From Thuidium tamariscinum (lineage: Eukaryota; Streptophyta; Bryopsida; Hypnales; Thuidiaceae): a DNA stretch of 64,000 nt. Numbering within the stretch: the stretch's first letter is position 1; each line of letters starts with the position of its first letter. Location: positions 26,354,386 through 26,418,385 of the forward strand of contig OX344752.2 of NCBI GenBank assembly GCA_947034885.2, in the 5' to 3' direction. The notes under the pieces are model-generated. The model searched no databases and was not told the DNA's origin. It was given only the letters and a program-made list of their open reading frames with translations. The position numbers were made by a program, and so were the translations under genes. This document shows positions 25,390 through 35,834 of the stretch, in pieces.

Positions 25390-25887
25390 CTCCCTCTGTC
25401 CCACTAAAAGCTTCCCAAATTCTTCCTGCAAAGACTGTAAATCAGCTTAGAGCATCCCCATGCCTGCTCTTCAAAGGGCTCCAAATTCATTATATGGAGT
25501 GTTTGCCCTGTGAACTGCCCCATGCCAGGCACTTCAAAGCAAATATTTACCCAGTAGAAACTTCAAAGTAACAACCACACTCTATTGTTGTGTGTCTTCA
25601 ACGTGGCTCACTAAATCTCGATTTCTTCAATCTGGCACACTTTCACAGAAATTTCAGCCATTGGGAGCGTGGAGGCTCAACACTTGGCCTGACAGGTAGT
25701 TTTTTTCCTTGGGGGATGTGTTTTTCCTTGGGGGATGTGTTTAGTGAGTCTATTTGGAGTGTTGGCATGGGGCATGAAGCACTTTCACCAACCATGACCC
25801 CATGTCAAAACTCATTTAACGCCCATGTTTGAAGGTTGTGGCATGGGGATGCTCTTAATTAGGAAGCTTTTAGTGGGACAGAGGAAG
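25390..25887. mobile_element. Stowaway-like (Tc1/mariner) MITE with TA duplication, interrupted
   Basis: The ends CTCCCTCTGTCCCACTA and TAGTGGGACAGAGGAAG are inverted repeats that continue through AAAGCTTCC, flanked by TA at 25388-25389 and 25888-25889. CTCCCTCYGTCCCA ends with a TA duplication are the hallmark of plant Stowaway MITEs. Only about 87 bases belong to the element; the rest is the nested insertion 25450-25854. Confidence 0.85.
25450..25854. mobile_element. Tourist-like MITE nested in the Stowaway element, TTA duplication
   Basis: The left end GAGCATCCCCATGCC and right end GGCATGGGGATGCTC are perfect 15-base inverted repeats. TTA is duplicated at 25447-25449 and 25855-25857, as for PIF/Harbinger elements. 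A short tandem CTTGGGGGATGTGTTTTTC-type repeat lies inside at about 25709-25742. Two open frames of 69 and 80 codons here are incidental. Confidence 0.85.
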
Positions 25888-26469
25888 TACTATTCTTAAT
25901 TCAACCTTCCTTTGGACACCGATTGAAATTTTCTAATGTTTTGAAATTGCAACCGTTTTTTCCCCAAATCCCACCGGCTAAAGTGAACAATGAACTCTTC
26001 GCAGATTCGGTTCTCCCCAGCATTGCTTCCAAGTTATCCATTTGGCCCCCGTACCCCACGATAATAGATGGGGCCAACTGAACGCTGAATCAATAGAATT
26101 CAGTTTTCCCCAGCCCTTTTTTTGTGAGTTTTTGAAAAAGTGCAAGGATGACACTAAATCATACCAATGAAGTGGCCCCAACAAGGTGGATTTACCTTGG
26201 GGAAAAATGCAAGAATTTTTTTAATTTTTTGCAAATAACCTTTCTTGCAAATTCTGAATTGGTATTGGCAATCAAAAACTCCAAATTAGCTAGGAGAGGT
26301 TCAAAACATATCCTAGATACAACACAAAACAAGGGGCTTTTTTTCACTTTCATCCTAGAGAATCCAAAATCTACCCTGTTGGGCCCACTTTCTTAGTACA
26401 ATTTAGCGTCACCATGCTAGGAAAAAAAGAAAAGGGCTAATTCTCCTTTTGAATCGTCTTCCCAATTAA
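25888..26469. other. No gene
   Basis: Mixed composition with short overlapping frames on both strands (68 and 82 codons) that show no recognisable domain. Confidence 0.4.
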
Positions 26470-26890
26470 GGTAGAACCACCTATTCCCGACCAAGGACCC
26501 ATACCCAACTTGTAAAATGCGGCCGTTTCCAACCAAGGTTAGAAGAGATTTCCAATCAAAGCTTGCAATGTACTTTTTCCTCATTTTCAAGGTTGGGACT
26601 AATAAAGCCATGACACATGTCCCAAAGTGTTGTAAAGTGTGTGGGAAGCACCAAATTGAAAAGCAATGTTGGCTATGATCCGAATTAGAAGACTCTAAAC
26701 ATTGGTTATAGGTTCAAAGCACTTTTTGGCTTTCAAAAATCATGATAATTTCAGTTTAGGGAATAAAGTTTTGAAAAACTTCCAATCCCCATATTCCCTA
26801 TCTTTCAACATGAGAGAAAATTGCATAGCCTCATACTCCTCATGAACTACTCTAGAGTTGCTGAAGTGATCGGATATAGGTGGTTCTACC
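26470..26890 (-). repeat. Family B inverted-repeat element, complete copy
   Basis: The ends GGTAGAACCACCTAT and ATAGGTGGTTCTACC are perfect inverted repeats. The body is the reverse of 1801-2227 and of 1-121. The left flank is TAA. A 147-codon minus frame that starts in the next element and ends here is a chance reading across two repeats. Confidence 0.85.
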
Positions 26891-27058
26891 TGAACTGAAT
26901 CAATTAAAAAATAACTTAGCCTTATTGTAGTATTGTACACCAATCCCTGGAACTGCTCCTGACCCTTGGATCCCCAGGCCCGCCCATCCATGGGCCACGA
27001 CTCCCCCGTCCGTGCACATCCGATCCAGGGTTCGCCCCAATTAGTCCCCAGCCGCCTA

Positions 27059-27389
27059 TAAGGGAGGAGGTCCATAAACCGACCATCTAAGGGCTGGAAC
27101 AGAATTTTGAGCAGGTCAAACATCTTGAAGTATTTTCCAGTGAATTTTTCTTGAAAGACAGCTTGAATATGCATGTAACCCAAGTCGTTTCATATTTTTT
27201 GGAGCTCTGTAGAGTTAGTTATGAATTTCTGAAGTCAATATGGCATAGGGCTCCAAAACCGCCCACCCCCCTAAAATGTTCACTGTTTGTACATTACTGT
27301 AAAGATCAAAAAGCATCATGTACCAGATATATACATTTCAGAAGGTGAGCGGTTTTGGAGCCTGAGCGGTTTTCGAGCCTCCTCCCTTA
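27059..27389 (-). repeat. Family D element, copy nearly identical to 33761-34090
   Basis: Its ends are TAAGGGAGGAGG and CCTCCTCCCTTA. Compared with the reverse of 33761-34090 I count fewer than 20 differences by eye over about 331 bases, the closest pair of repeats in the window. The interior includes ACATTACTGTAAAGATC and AGCGGTTTTGGAGCC. It is non-coding. Confidence 0.85.
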
Positions 27390-28256
27390 GGCTCCATTTC
27401 CCCCTGCCCGCCAATTTCGCCTCGCCCCTGGCTGCTAATTTAGGGCCCTGATTTAGCCCCGAAGATTCCCGTTCTATCTGCAATAACTTCCTGTCTACGA
27501 GAACTGGCTCCAGTGGAGGGAGGTTGGTTTGTCTTCTTGCGCTCATCTCGACACTGTTGGAATGCTGTATTCCAGGCATTTGAGGAATCGGTCCATCCTG
27601 GAAAAGAAATTGGGCCTCCCAATTCGGTAAGTTCAGTTCAGTTCGGGGACTCCAGCTTTGAGGGGACACACTTATTTGAGGAGGGAGGGGACCCAAGGCA
27701 AGCCAAGCCAAGCCACCTGGCGGAATTGACGGTAAGTTAGCAGTTGACGTAAAGGAGGGGCGTGACGTTAAATCAGCCCCACGAAGTCCCTGAGTTTACC
27801 ACAGGGTAAACGCTGAACTTTTTTATTTCTTGCATCAATTTTTTTTTTTAAAAATAATTTTGAGTTCATATTTGGCATCAGAGCCCCAGAATTAGTGTAC
27901 AAGGACCCAAACACAACCAAAAAAGCAAACAAAAACATAAATCCCAAACCTCAATCAACCTCTAGTAAAATGAGTTTTATCCTACTGGAGCCGTGTTCTA
28001 CCCCTCTGCCGTGCCTTTGTGGGACTGATTTAACGTCTTGCAAAGTAGGGGGTAACTTAATTAGTTGATTTAGTTCAGGTATGGTATTAGTGTGACCTGC
28101 GTATCAGTCTCCTCTTACCAATTTTTTTATTTAATTCTAAAATTAGTAGTAGTAGTAGTAGGCCATGTGTCGATGCCATAGTCAAAACTAAAGTAAAAGT
28201 AATTTTCTAATTTTTTAATCCATTAAAACTTTGAAATTCAATAAATGCCACGAAAC
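27390..28256. other. GC-richer tract, no gene; possible retroelement leader
   Basis: Positions 27390-27780 are GC-richer, with overlapping open frames on both strands (131, 75 and 60 codons) that carry no recognised domain. At about 27871 TTTGGCATCAGAGCC resembles the TGGTATCAGAGC primer-binding site of plant LTR retrotransposons. However, a 19-base inverted pair (GACGTTAAATCAGCCCCAC at 27763, GTGGGACTGATTTAACGTC at 28020) encloses it, so a small foldback element is an alternative reading. Confidence 0.35.
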
Positions 28257-28344
28257 CAAGCCCGTGCACCCCTCTTCACCGAGAGCTTTCCAACGGTACC
28301 AAGCATCCACCCGGAGATGCACGGTCCAAGAGATCTCAACGTGA
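28257..28344 (+). repeat. Dispersed GC-rich repeat, copy 1
   Basis: AAGCCCGTGCACCCCTC, then GAGCTTTCCAACGGTACC, then GAGATCTCAACGTGAC. The reverse of this block occurs at 63895-63983 with about 80% identity by eye. Both copies abut a T/G- or A/C-rich simple repeat on the same side. I do not recognise the parent element. Confidence 0.65.
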
Positions 28345-28394
28345 CAAAACAAAACAAAACAAAACAAACTACCTATCTTAATGTATAGATGATG

Positions 28395-28442
<48 letters not shown>

Positions 28443-28460
28443 TGTTTTGTTTTGTTTTTT
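28344..28460. repeat. Simple repeats (AAAAC)n - (ATT)16 - (GTTTT)n
   Basis: A run of AAAAC units at 28344-28369 and a run of GTTTT units from 28443 flank an uninterrupted (ATT)16 at 28395-28442. The flanking runs are complementary, so the ATT tract sits in the loop of a potential hairpin. Confidence 0.9.
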
Positions 28461-29772
28461 GAGAAAGTGGAAAGATGGTGATCACTTAACATTTGGGGAA
28501 GCATTAGAAGGTTTAGGGTTTAGGTTTAAGGGTTTAGTCGTATAGGAAACCCAAGTTTGAAAAGGGGTGTCAAAAGGAGGTATAGTTGAGAATAGAAGAA
28601 ATGAAATATGGGAGCAAATTCCTTTGGACCTTAGATTTGGTGCTTTAAGGAATTTCATCATGTGTTTTTTCCAAATTCTGGGTCTTGGTCACCCATTGCA
28701 AACACTTATGATTAACTCTATTGTATTTCAACATCCATCCATCATTGAGACCAAACAACGCTTTTCAATCATATTCAAACACTTTTTCATCAAAATTTGT
28801 CAAGTTTGTCTATATTTTGAATAGGAGTGGAAAAAAATTGGTAGAAAAATATTACTTTATTTGGCAAGAAGTAAAAATTTATATTAAAATGGTGCAATTG
28901 GGCACATATCAATCTCATATTTTTATCATGTGACACTATGAACCATCAATCATTATGAAGATTTTCACTTTTGTTTCATGGAAAAATTTCATAGTTATAA
29001 TTTTGGTGAATAGAAGTAAAATAATTATGTAAATATAGAGAAACTAGTCCAATTATTTTGATATTATTTCAAGAGGTACAAGTAGCAATTATGATTAGTG
29101 TGAAAATTTATCAACTACTTGTTTTACCTTTTTTACATCCAAAATACTCCTCGGAATGACCTTCAAGTCAAATTTCACCACTAAGCTAAATTTATCCTAT
29201 TATATACTTGATATATATAACATTCACTCTAATTTTTTCAGAATTTTTGATGTAAACAATCAAACAATTGTAATTTATAATAGTACAATTTGAAAATAAA
29301 ACTATATTGACTAGAATAAGTATTTAAATAATCTAGACTTTTTACCATAAATGAAGTTTAGAATGAAAAAAATATTTTGTAATTGAAATTAAAAAAACAT
29401 TTTAAAGGAAGAAAATTTGAATGAAAAAAAAACAATATTGTGTAATATGAATTTTGACATTTTAAGGTTGCAATTACAATAATTCTTCCAATTTTTCTAT
29501 TTTTTCAAAATTTCAAAATGGGATAGAATTAAAACCTATTAAGCTTCATTTTCTTAATTTAAAACACAATATCAATTAAGGTTGACTAAGGCGCATCCAC
29601 TTTTTGGATGCATAGATCTTAAAAGAACCTAATATGTAACCTTATATGTCACACAAATTATAGTTCATTTTGAATTTTAGTTCCCAAATCCTATCAAACA
29701 ACATCTGTACTACATGATGTGCTAGGAATTGGTTGGAGTAGAGATAACCTCCACTATTTTGCATCTAATCAA
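28461..29772. other. No gene; AT-rich, with short telomere-like repeat
   Basis: At about 28508-28537 GGTTTAGGGTTTAGG and AAGGGTTTAG make three to four degenerate plant telomere units. The rest holds only short frames without recognisable motif. Confidence 0.45.
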
Positions 29773-30110
29773 GTAGGAGTCTCAAGATCATCTCAACCTC
29801 AAAAATCACCCACCTCCATATATGTTCATTGTTTATATATGTCTCTTTTTCATCTTTATAAGAATGTACAAGGATGTTCAATAGTTTACATTTTGAGGAG
29901 GTTAGTGATTTCAAAGCCTTAGCATATTAGACTTCAAAAACTCAAAGATAATTCTACAAAAGCTCAAAAAAATATGAAATGACTTGGTTTAGATGCCAAT
30001 TCCGCTTGTCTCTCCGAGAAAATTTACTTGAAAATATTTCAACAAGTTTCACCTCCCCAAAATTCAGTTTCAGCTCTTACATGAGCAATTTATGTCCCTC
30101 AGACCTTAAC
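29773..30110 (-). repeat. Family D element, diverged copy
   Basis: It shares AATATGAAATGACTTGG, TTAGATGCCAATTC and TCAGCTCTTACATG with the other D copies and ends in CTCAGACCTTA. The left end is eroded. Orientation is given relative to 27059-27389. Confidence 0.55.
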
Positions 30111-30299
30111 TTATGGCCCATTGCTTAGGACAGAAATCATGAATTATTGGATGGGAAAAATTTCCAAACTGACGGAGTGGAATTGGAGGCCAAGCATTTT
30201 TTGGGAATATTAGTAAAAGATATTATTATTTTTATTAGTGTATTACAGTAAGGTGGGGAAAGCAAGGGTGGAGAGAGTAGGGGGGCACATGGAAGGCAC

Positions 30300-30760
30300 A
30301 TGTCCCCCTCTTACAGCGAAGGAGGAGAGGCGATGTGCCCATTAGCGTGCTGCCCTTGCCCCGGCCATGGAGGGGATCTCCAGGGTCATGTACCCAATCC
30401 CATCCCGCCCCCTGCCATCGTGCTCGCCCACGTTCCCCACGTTCCCCGGTTCCCCTCACGCGCCCCAGCCTGCCTCGCCATTTCGGGCTGCGCTCCTCCG
30501 CTGGTTGCTTGCTTCCTCCGCCCGTCTGCACTCTGCAGGAGTGAGTGCAGGACGGGCCGTGGCCGCTGCAAACTCCGTCACTCAACTCCAGTGCTCTGTT
30601 CTGTCGGATAGCCCTTCTGCTGTTCTGCAGCCTCTGCTTCCCCCGCTTTTCAGCCGCCTTGCAATTATGACTGACTACCTGAGAGGGTCGTACGCTATGT
30701 ACCGTCAGGGAGAAACGGTGGGTGGGTGCAGACTTTCGGTAACAAAGGGAGTTCCAAGTT
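30300..30760. other. Isolated GC-rich island, possible gene-fragment remnant
   Basis: This 460-base block is far GC-richer than everything around it and is open on both strands (190 codons minus, 131 and 103 plus). Long frames on both strands are what GC-rich DNA gives by chance, and I recognise no domain. It resembles the GC-rich 5-prime region of the gene at 40.2-41.5 kb in composition, so a captured promoter or first exon is possible but unproven. Confidence 0.35.
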
Positions 30761-31508
30761 AGATGGTGGAATTGGGGAAAAAAAGGTTGCCATTTGAAAA
30801 CATGCATCTGGGGAAAAAAAATATCTATGCAATTTCTATTTTGAATTAAAAATTAAGAGAATAATCAGACTCACTTGAAAATTAAAATGGTTCAATGTGG
30901 AAAGTAGAGGAAGTTAAAAAAAACCTTCTTGAATGTTGTACATAAGGATTGAACATGAATGGGAGGCCCACCAAAAAAAAAACATTAGGAAGGATTTGAG
31001 GGCTTCGGTAGACTGCGAGTTCCCATAGTTTGGGAATGCAAAACTGCCACGGGAATCCAAAAATGCAAAATTCTAGTGTGGTCGAGACCATGCCACATCA
31101 TTACTTATTATTATTTTTAATTTTTTTAAATTTTCTTCACATTTGGAGACCCCACAAATTTTATTTTGTCTTATTTTTTTGGTAATTGTTGGCTAACAAC
31201 AACCAACAATTTCCTAAACAATTTTGAGAACAAACCTTAAAATGGCCCTCGAGAGGCCTCAAATCCCCTCTAACAAGAAGTAAACCTTGAAACTAACCTA
31301 AAAGGCATGCATACCCAATATCGCCCTCAATTGTGTTGTATTATAGTTTAATGTAGTGAAAACTTTAAAGGATTGACATGATGGCATTTTACTATAGAAT
31401 TGGCATTCACATGGTTAGAGATGATTTGAAAAGTCATTAATTTGTAACTTCAATGAACACCACCATCCATTTCTAGCATATCATGAAGACATTCCTTGGT
31501 CTACAATC
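30761..31508. other. No gene; AT-rich
   Basis: I see nothing beyond short homopolymer runs. Confidence 0.4.
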
Positions 31509-31660
31509 TTAATTCATTAAGGACTAGGTTGATGACTAGTTGATGACTCTGGCTGAAAATGATAGGTTTTCATTGGTAGTCACTTTAGCTACTAATGAAA
31601 ACATGCCATTTTTAGCCAAATATTCATTTACAATCATTGATCTGGTCCTTGATGGGTTAA
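31509..31660. mobile_element. Hairpin element Q bounded by TTAA (152 bases)
   Basis: The two halves are inverted repeats almost end to end. TTAATTCATTAAGGACTAG at the left mirrors CTGGTCCTTGATGGGTTAA at the right. Near the centre GGTTTTCATTGGTAG pairs with CTACTAATGAAAAC around a 9-base loop. The termini match the family H end (TTAACCCCTAAAGGACCA). It may be a solo-end foldback of that family; a small-RNA hairpin is the alternative. Confidence 0.65.
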
Positions 31661-31868
31661 AGGATACTTTTCCATTAACATTGTAAAGTTAACATAATCA
31701 CATGAAATCTAAATGGAAGTGAATGGTATTCTTCTAGGGACACAATTGGAGGCTATCTTTCAATTGTTGTTCTTTCAATTTTCAAAAAGATTCTTTAGAA
31801 AATTCATTTGTACACGAGAGATTGATTTTGTGTACATGTTTAAAGATATCATTGTTAAACACTTTGTA

Positions 31869-33146
31869 TTAATCCCGAAATGCACCAAGGGACCAAAAGT
31901 GTCCTCATAGTTTAAAAGTCTAATATGAAGTACTATAACTTTTGCATCAGATGTCCAAATTCAATAAAAACTTGTTGGAAAATTTGTGCTTTCTCTTTCT
32001 AGTTTGTGTGGTAAAAATTTTAGATCAATACAACACATAATGAATTTGGAAGCCAATTGAAGTTCACAAGTTCAATTGAGTTCTCCAAATTGCACTTGAT
32101 GGTTGCAACTTTGAGGGCTTGTATTTTCTTCATCCAACATTTGTTTTCAATAAAATTTGTTGAATTATATTCTTCTAGAAGTATAGTTATTGTGGTCAAA
32201 TTTTCAAGTCAATCCAAGTTGTACTGATGTTTGGGAGCAACTCCAAGTTTAAAAAGTAGACATTTTTGGATTACAATGAATTTGAGTGGTTTGTTTCTTC
32301 TTTGTATGGTGTTTATTTTGAATATTTGTTTTTGAAAAAGTTGCACATAACAATGTAGTTTGTATGGCTAAAATTTCGTATCAATCAAAGAAGTTATGAA
32401 TGATTGAGATTGAAGCATTTTAGTAGAAGGAGGTTCAGCCTTGGATGTGTTTTTGTATAACTATTTTTTGACATTTCAAATCCATTTTGCAAACACTATT
32501 AGTCAATTGAATGATATTTTCTTTCTCCAATAAATTAGTATACTAATTTTGAAGCACTTTGTAGTTCAAAGTTTTTCCATTTGAGTAGGTTTAGAAATCA
32601 AATTTGACCTCCAATTGTATTTAAGGAAAATTATAGCACCCTTTTTTGAATACTAAAACATTATAATCTCTCAATCTATTTGACCAAATAATCCCAAATT
32701 TCATACACATCATCTATAGCATATACACTTCAAGATTGTACAATTGCAATTTGCATACCTCAATGAAATTTACACCTATGACACTTCAAAAGCAATGACA
32801 TTTTTAATTTTGAAAAGGCCATAAGGTGTTAGGTAGTGGGTTTTTTTTTCATTTTTTACGAAGTGCCAAAGTGGTGATACTTCATTTTACTACGGAGTTC
32901 CAAATCTCAACATTCATCCCTACAATGAATAAAAAAGATCATATTAGCACATAATACATATCTATCATTCTATTTTCATCCACTATTTGGCGATTTTGTC
33001 TAGTATTTTTTAAAATTTTGAATTTTATTGGCAATTTCATCCAAAAATTTACTATTTATTTTCTATAGGCTTGGTGCCATGCTAAAAATTTTTAGTGTGA
33101 TTTTGCACCAAATCACTAGAAAAAAACCCACTAGTATTAGGGGTTA
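31869..33146 (-). mobile_element. Family I TTAA element, copy 2, with nested hAT-like MITE
   Basis: It starts TTAATCCCGAAATGCACC and its broken right end reads GGTGTTAGG...GGTTAA. Without the 307 bases added by the nested hAT MITE and its duplication it would be 971 bases, against 951 for copy 1. The body is the reverse of 9593-10543. Confidence 0.75.
32834..33132 (+). mobile_element. hAT-like MITE (family K), copy 2, 8-base duplication
   Basis: The ends are TAGTGGGTTTTTTTTTC and GAAAAAAACCCACTA. The flanks GTGTTAGG (32826-32833) and GTATTAGG (33133-33140) agree at 7 of 8 positions. The interior is collinear with 19819-20113. It landed within the last 15 bases of the family I element. Confidence 0.85.
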
Positions 33147-33760
33147 AAGAGGTCTTGGAGTATCAACTTAGTGTTAGGACTAATAGCCAATGTGGGCACT
33201 GTCTAAGTGACCCAATATGTGACAATTTGATGACCAAAGGAAAGCACACTTTCTATATCTCATTAATGACTAAATTATCTCTTGAATTTATAGATATAAT
33301 TGTTTACATGTATGTTTATACAAACGCACTAAATATTTTGATTTAATCAAATTGGTGATAATTCAAAATCATTCCTTAGATATGCAAACATTGTTTGGGA
33401 TAAATGAGAAATTATTTGTATAAAACATCAACTATCAATTCTTTGTTCACTACCCAATATATGGAATTTGGACACTTTTAGAGGTTAAGGCAATGGTTTA
33501 GACACCAAGGACTATAAAAGCTTGATGAAAGACCTTAAAAAATTGTAAAAACAAAGAATTCATCCTCAAATTTGATAATTTTTAGCTTACTACCTTAATG
33601 ATTTATGGTTAAAGGGCTACATCCTTTGAAGGTTAACTAATTTATGGGTCCCATAAAATTGTTGCTAATCATATTACAACTTGTTTTTATTATAAATCGA
33701 TAAAAAAATTTTATGACAATCTTAATCTTTGAACGAAGTTCAACACATTTACTTCCTTTG
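33147..33760. other. No gene; AT-rich
   Basis: A GGACACTTTTAGAGGTTAA word at about 33469-33487 looks like a lone family I terminus, but its partner is not found. Nothing else is seen. Confidence 0.4.
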
Positions 33761-34090
33761 TAAGGGAGGAGGCTCGAAAACCGCTCAGGCTCCAAAACCG
33801 CTCACCTTTTGAAATGTATATTTCTGGTACATGATGCTTTTTTATCTTTACAGTAATGTACAAACAGTGAACATTTGAGGGGGTGGACGGTTTTGGAGCC
33901 CTATGCCATACTGACTTCAGAAATTCATAACTAACTCTACAGAGCTCCAAAAAATATGAAACGACTTGGGTTAAATGCCTATTCAAGCTGTCTTTCAAGA
34001 AACCTTCATTGGAAAATACTTCAAGATGATTGACCTGCCCAAAATTCTGTTGCAGCCCTTAGATGGTCAGTTTATGGACCTCCTCCCTTA
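33761..34090 (+). repeat. Family D element, near-identical inverted partner of 27059-27389
   Basis: It runs from TAAGGGAGGAGG to CCTCCTCCCTTA. The flanking TG...CA extends the inverted repeat to TGTAAGGG...CCCTTACA in this copy only. It has no coding capacity; the minus 95-codon frame lies over the repeat. Confidence 0.85.
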
Positions 34091-35834
34091 CATGAAGAAA
34101 TGAAGGTATAAAAGAATTCCAATTGATTTGGATCTTTTAGTGAGTTTACAAATCATCAATGAAATTTTAGTATAAATCTTGTGATTTTTTTTTTTACATT
34201 GCTCTACCATTTTAATAATGTGTTGTATTAAAAAACAAACAAAAATGATAGAATTTTCTAGGCAATTTCATATGCATTGTCATTTTGACAATGTGTGGAT
34301 TATTGAAGATATTTGACAAATCACTTTATCTTTGAAATTGCATAGATATGTTAGTAGTCATGGGGTTCAGAGATAGACTTTATCTTCCAAGTGTGAAATC
34401 TATTAAATTTAACTTGTACTAAGTCATTCCTTAAATAATGACATTTATTGGATTTGGATTAAAGGGGAGGAGACATTGCTAAAAGCTACTTTGACAAAGT
34501 TTTAGTAAGTACTTTATTCAAAAAGCAAACCCATGTCACATGGACAAAGCTTGTCATAGTGTAGCTACTTATTCTTCATTGGTCATTGGAACAATGAGTG
34601 GATTTAGAAATGGAAGTGGTGAAGAAGTAAAGATAATGTACAATGAATACAACCTATACTAAACATCCTTATAGAAATATTGCAAACTTTCTTGCTATCT
34701 CTTAGTATTTCAATGTACTTCTATCTAACTATCTGCTATGTTCAAGTGGAATATACTAGACTTGATCCAAAATACAAATACAAACTGATACAATGGACTA
34801 TGGAATATAATTTTTTTATCTTTATTTTCTTTCTTCCTAAAATTTACCAATTTGCATCTATCTATAGCAAATTAATCATGTGAACATCAAATTCTGTCAT
34901 TTTCCTTGTCCAATGTGGATTTGGTATTTTTCAAGGATTCTATGAAGCACCAGAGTGAGATAGGTACCTTCAAAACCACCACTTAATCATAATGTGCCTA
35001 ATTACTCTTAACAATCCTTCTAAATTTTCATATGTTCTTATTAACAAGTAAAAGGAGGTGTCAATAAACTAAAGAATGTGACATTCAGATACCCATATGT
35101 AAAAGCCACAAATGATCAAAGTTGTTTTTGATAGATGGTCTACAATCAAAGACAAAAGATTCAAAACAAGAACGGTGTGATTGTGAGGTTCTATCTTAGG
35201 TGAACAATAATATTAGTTTTATTCCTATAAAATAATAAATACTAAATAGAGGGGAAATTAAACAAAATTATTAGAATGAAATAAAATAGTGAACTCAATG
35301 AAGTTTGCGTAGGCAACCTTCTTTACCCAGGAAGGGGTCTGTTTAGGTCCTAAGTGACTTCCCCCTTAGTAAGCAAATGTTTGTCTATATTATTATATTG
35401 CAATGTGAATAGGGTTATAGATAAGATTTGAAAATAAAGATTCAGAATCCATTATAGTTGATGCCATGGACTTTGTCCAAAAGGACAAAGCCAATAAAAT
35501 TATTTTTTCATTGTATGGTCACAGTGCACACAATGAGAATGGTGGTTTTAGATGCGGTGCGATTTGGGGTGTCTTATATTTGTACCATGTTACCCACGTA
35601 AACCTTGTAAGGACATTGTGGACCAGAATGGTTCAATGGATGACTTCATCATTGATTGTAGATAAAGAAAATGTACCTATTCATTTAGTAATTGGAGAAT
35701 TTTGGAGACTACCCTAGTCATGGGGGTTCACACCTTTAAAGCGTCTTCATTGTAGCATAAGATATGATACAAACTAGGTATTTGACTAGGCTCGGTGATA
35801 GTCAGTACCCCATAGTACATAAGATAAGGCTCAA
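34091..35834. other. No gene; contains an eroded family A copy
   Basis: Positions 34959-35150 align with family A (ATTAACAAGTAAAAGGAGG, AAAGAATGTGACATTCAGA, AGATGGTCTACAATC), but both ends are decayed. An 83-codon plus frame at 35466-35717 has no recognised motif. Confidence 0.45.

Noticed and set aside
26740..27183. 147-codon minus-strand open frame
   Set aside because: It reads across the junction of a family D and a family B repeat, and the other copies of those repeats do not keep the frame.
27316..27711. 131-codon minus-strand open frame in GC-rich DNA
   Set aside because: It starts in non-repeat GC-rich DNA and runs into the family D end. Plus-strand frames overlap it and no motif is recognisable.
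27864..27880. Primer-binding-site-like TTTGGCATCAGAGCC as proof of an LTR retrotransposon
   Set aside because: No LTR pair or TG...CA borders could be found, and an inverted repeat encloses the site. It is mentioned only as a possibility.
28508..28537. Interstitial telomere
   Set aside because: Only three to four degenerate TTTAGGG units are present, too few to claim a fusion or telomere-derived site.
30235..30807. 190-codon minus-strand open frame
   Set aside because: It lies over a GC-rich island that is equally open on the plus strand, is low in complexity and shows no domain.
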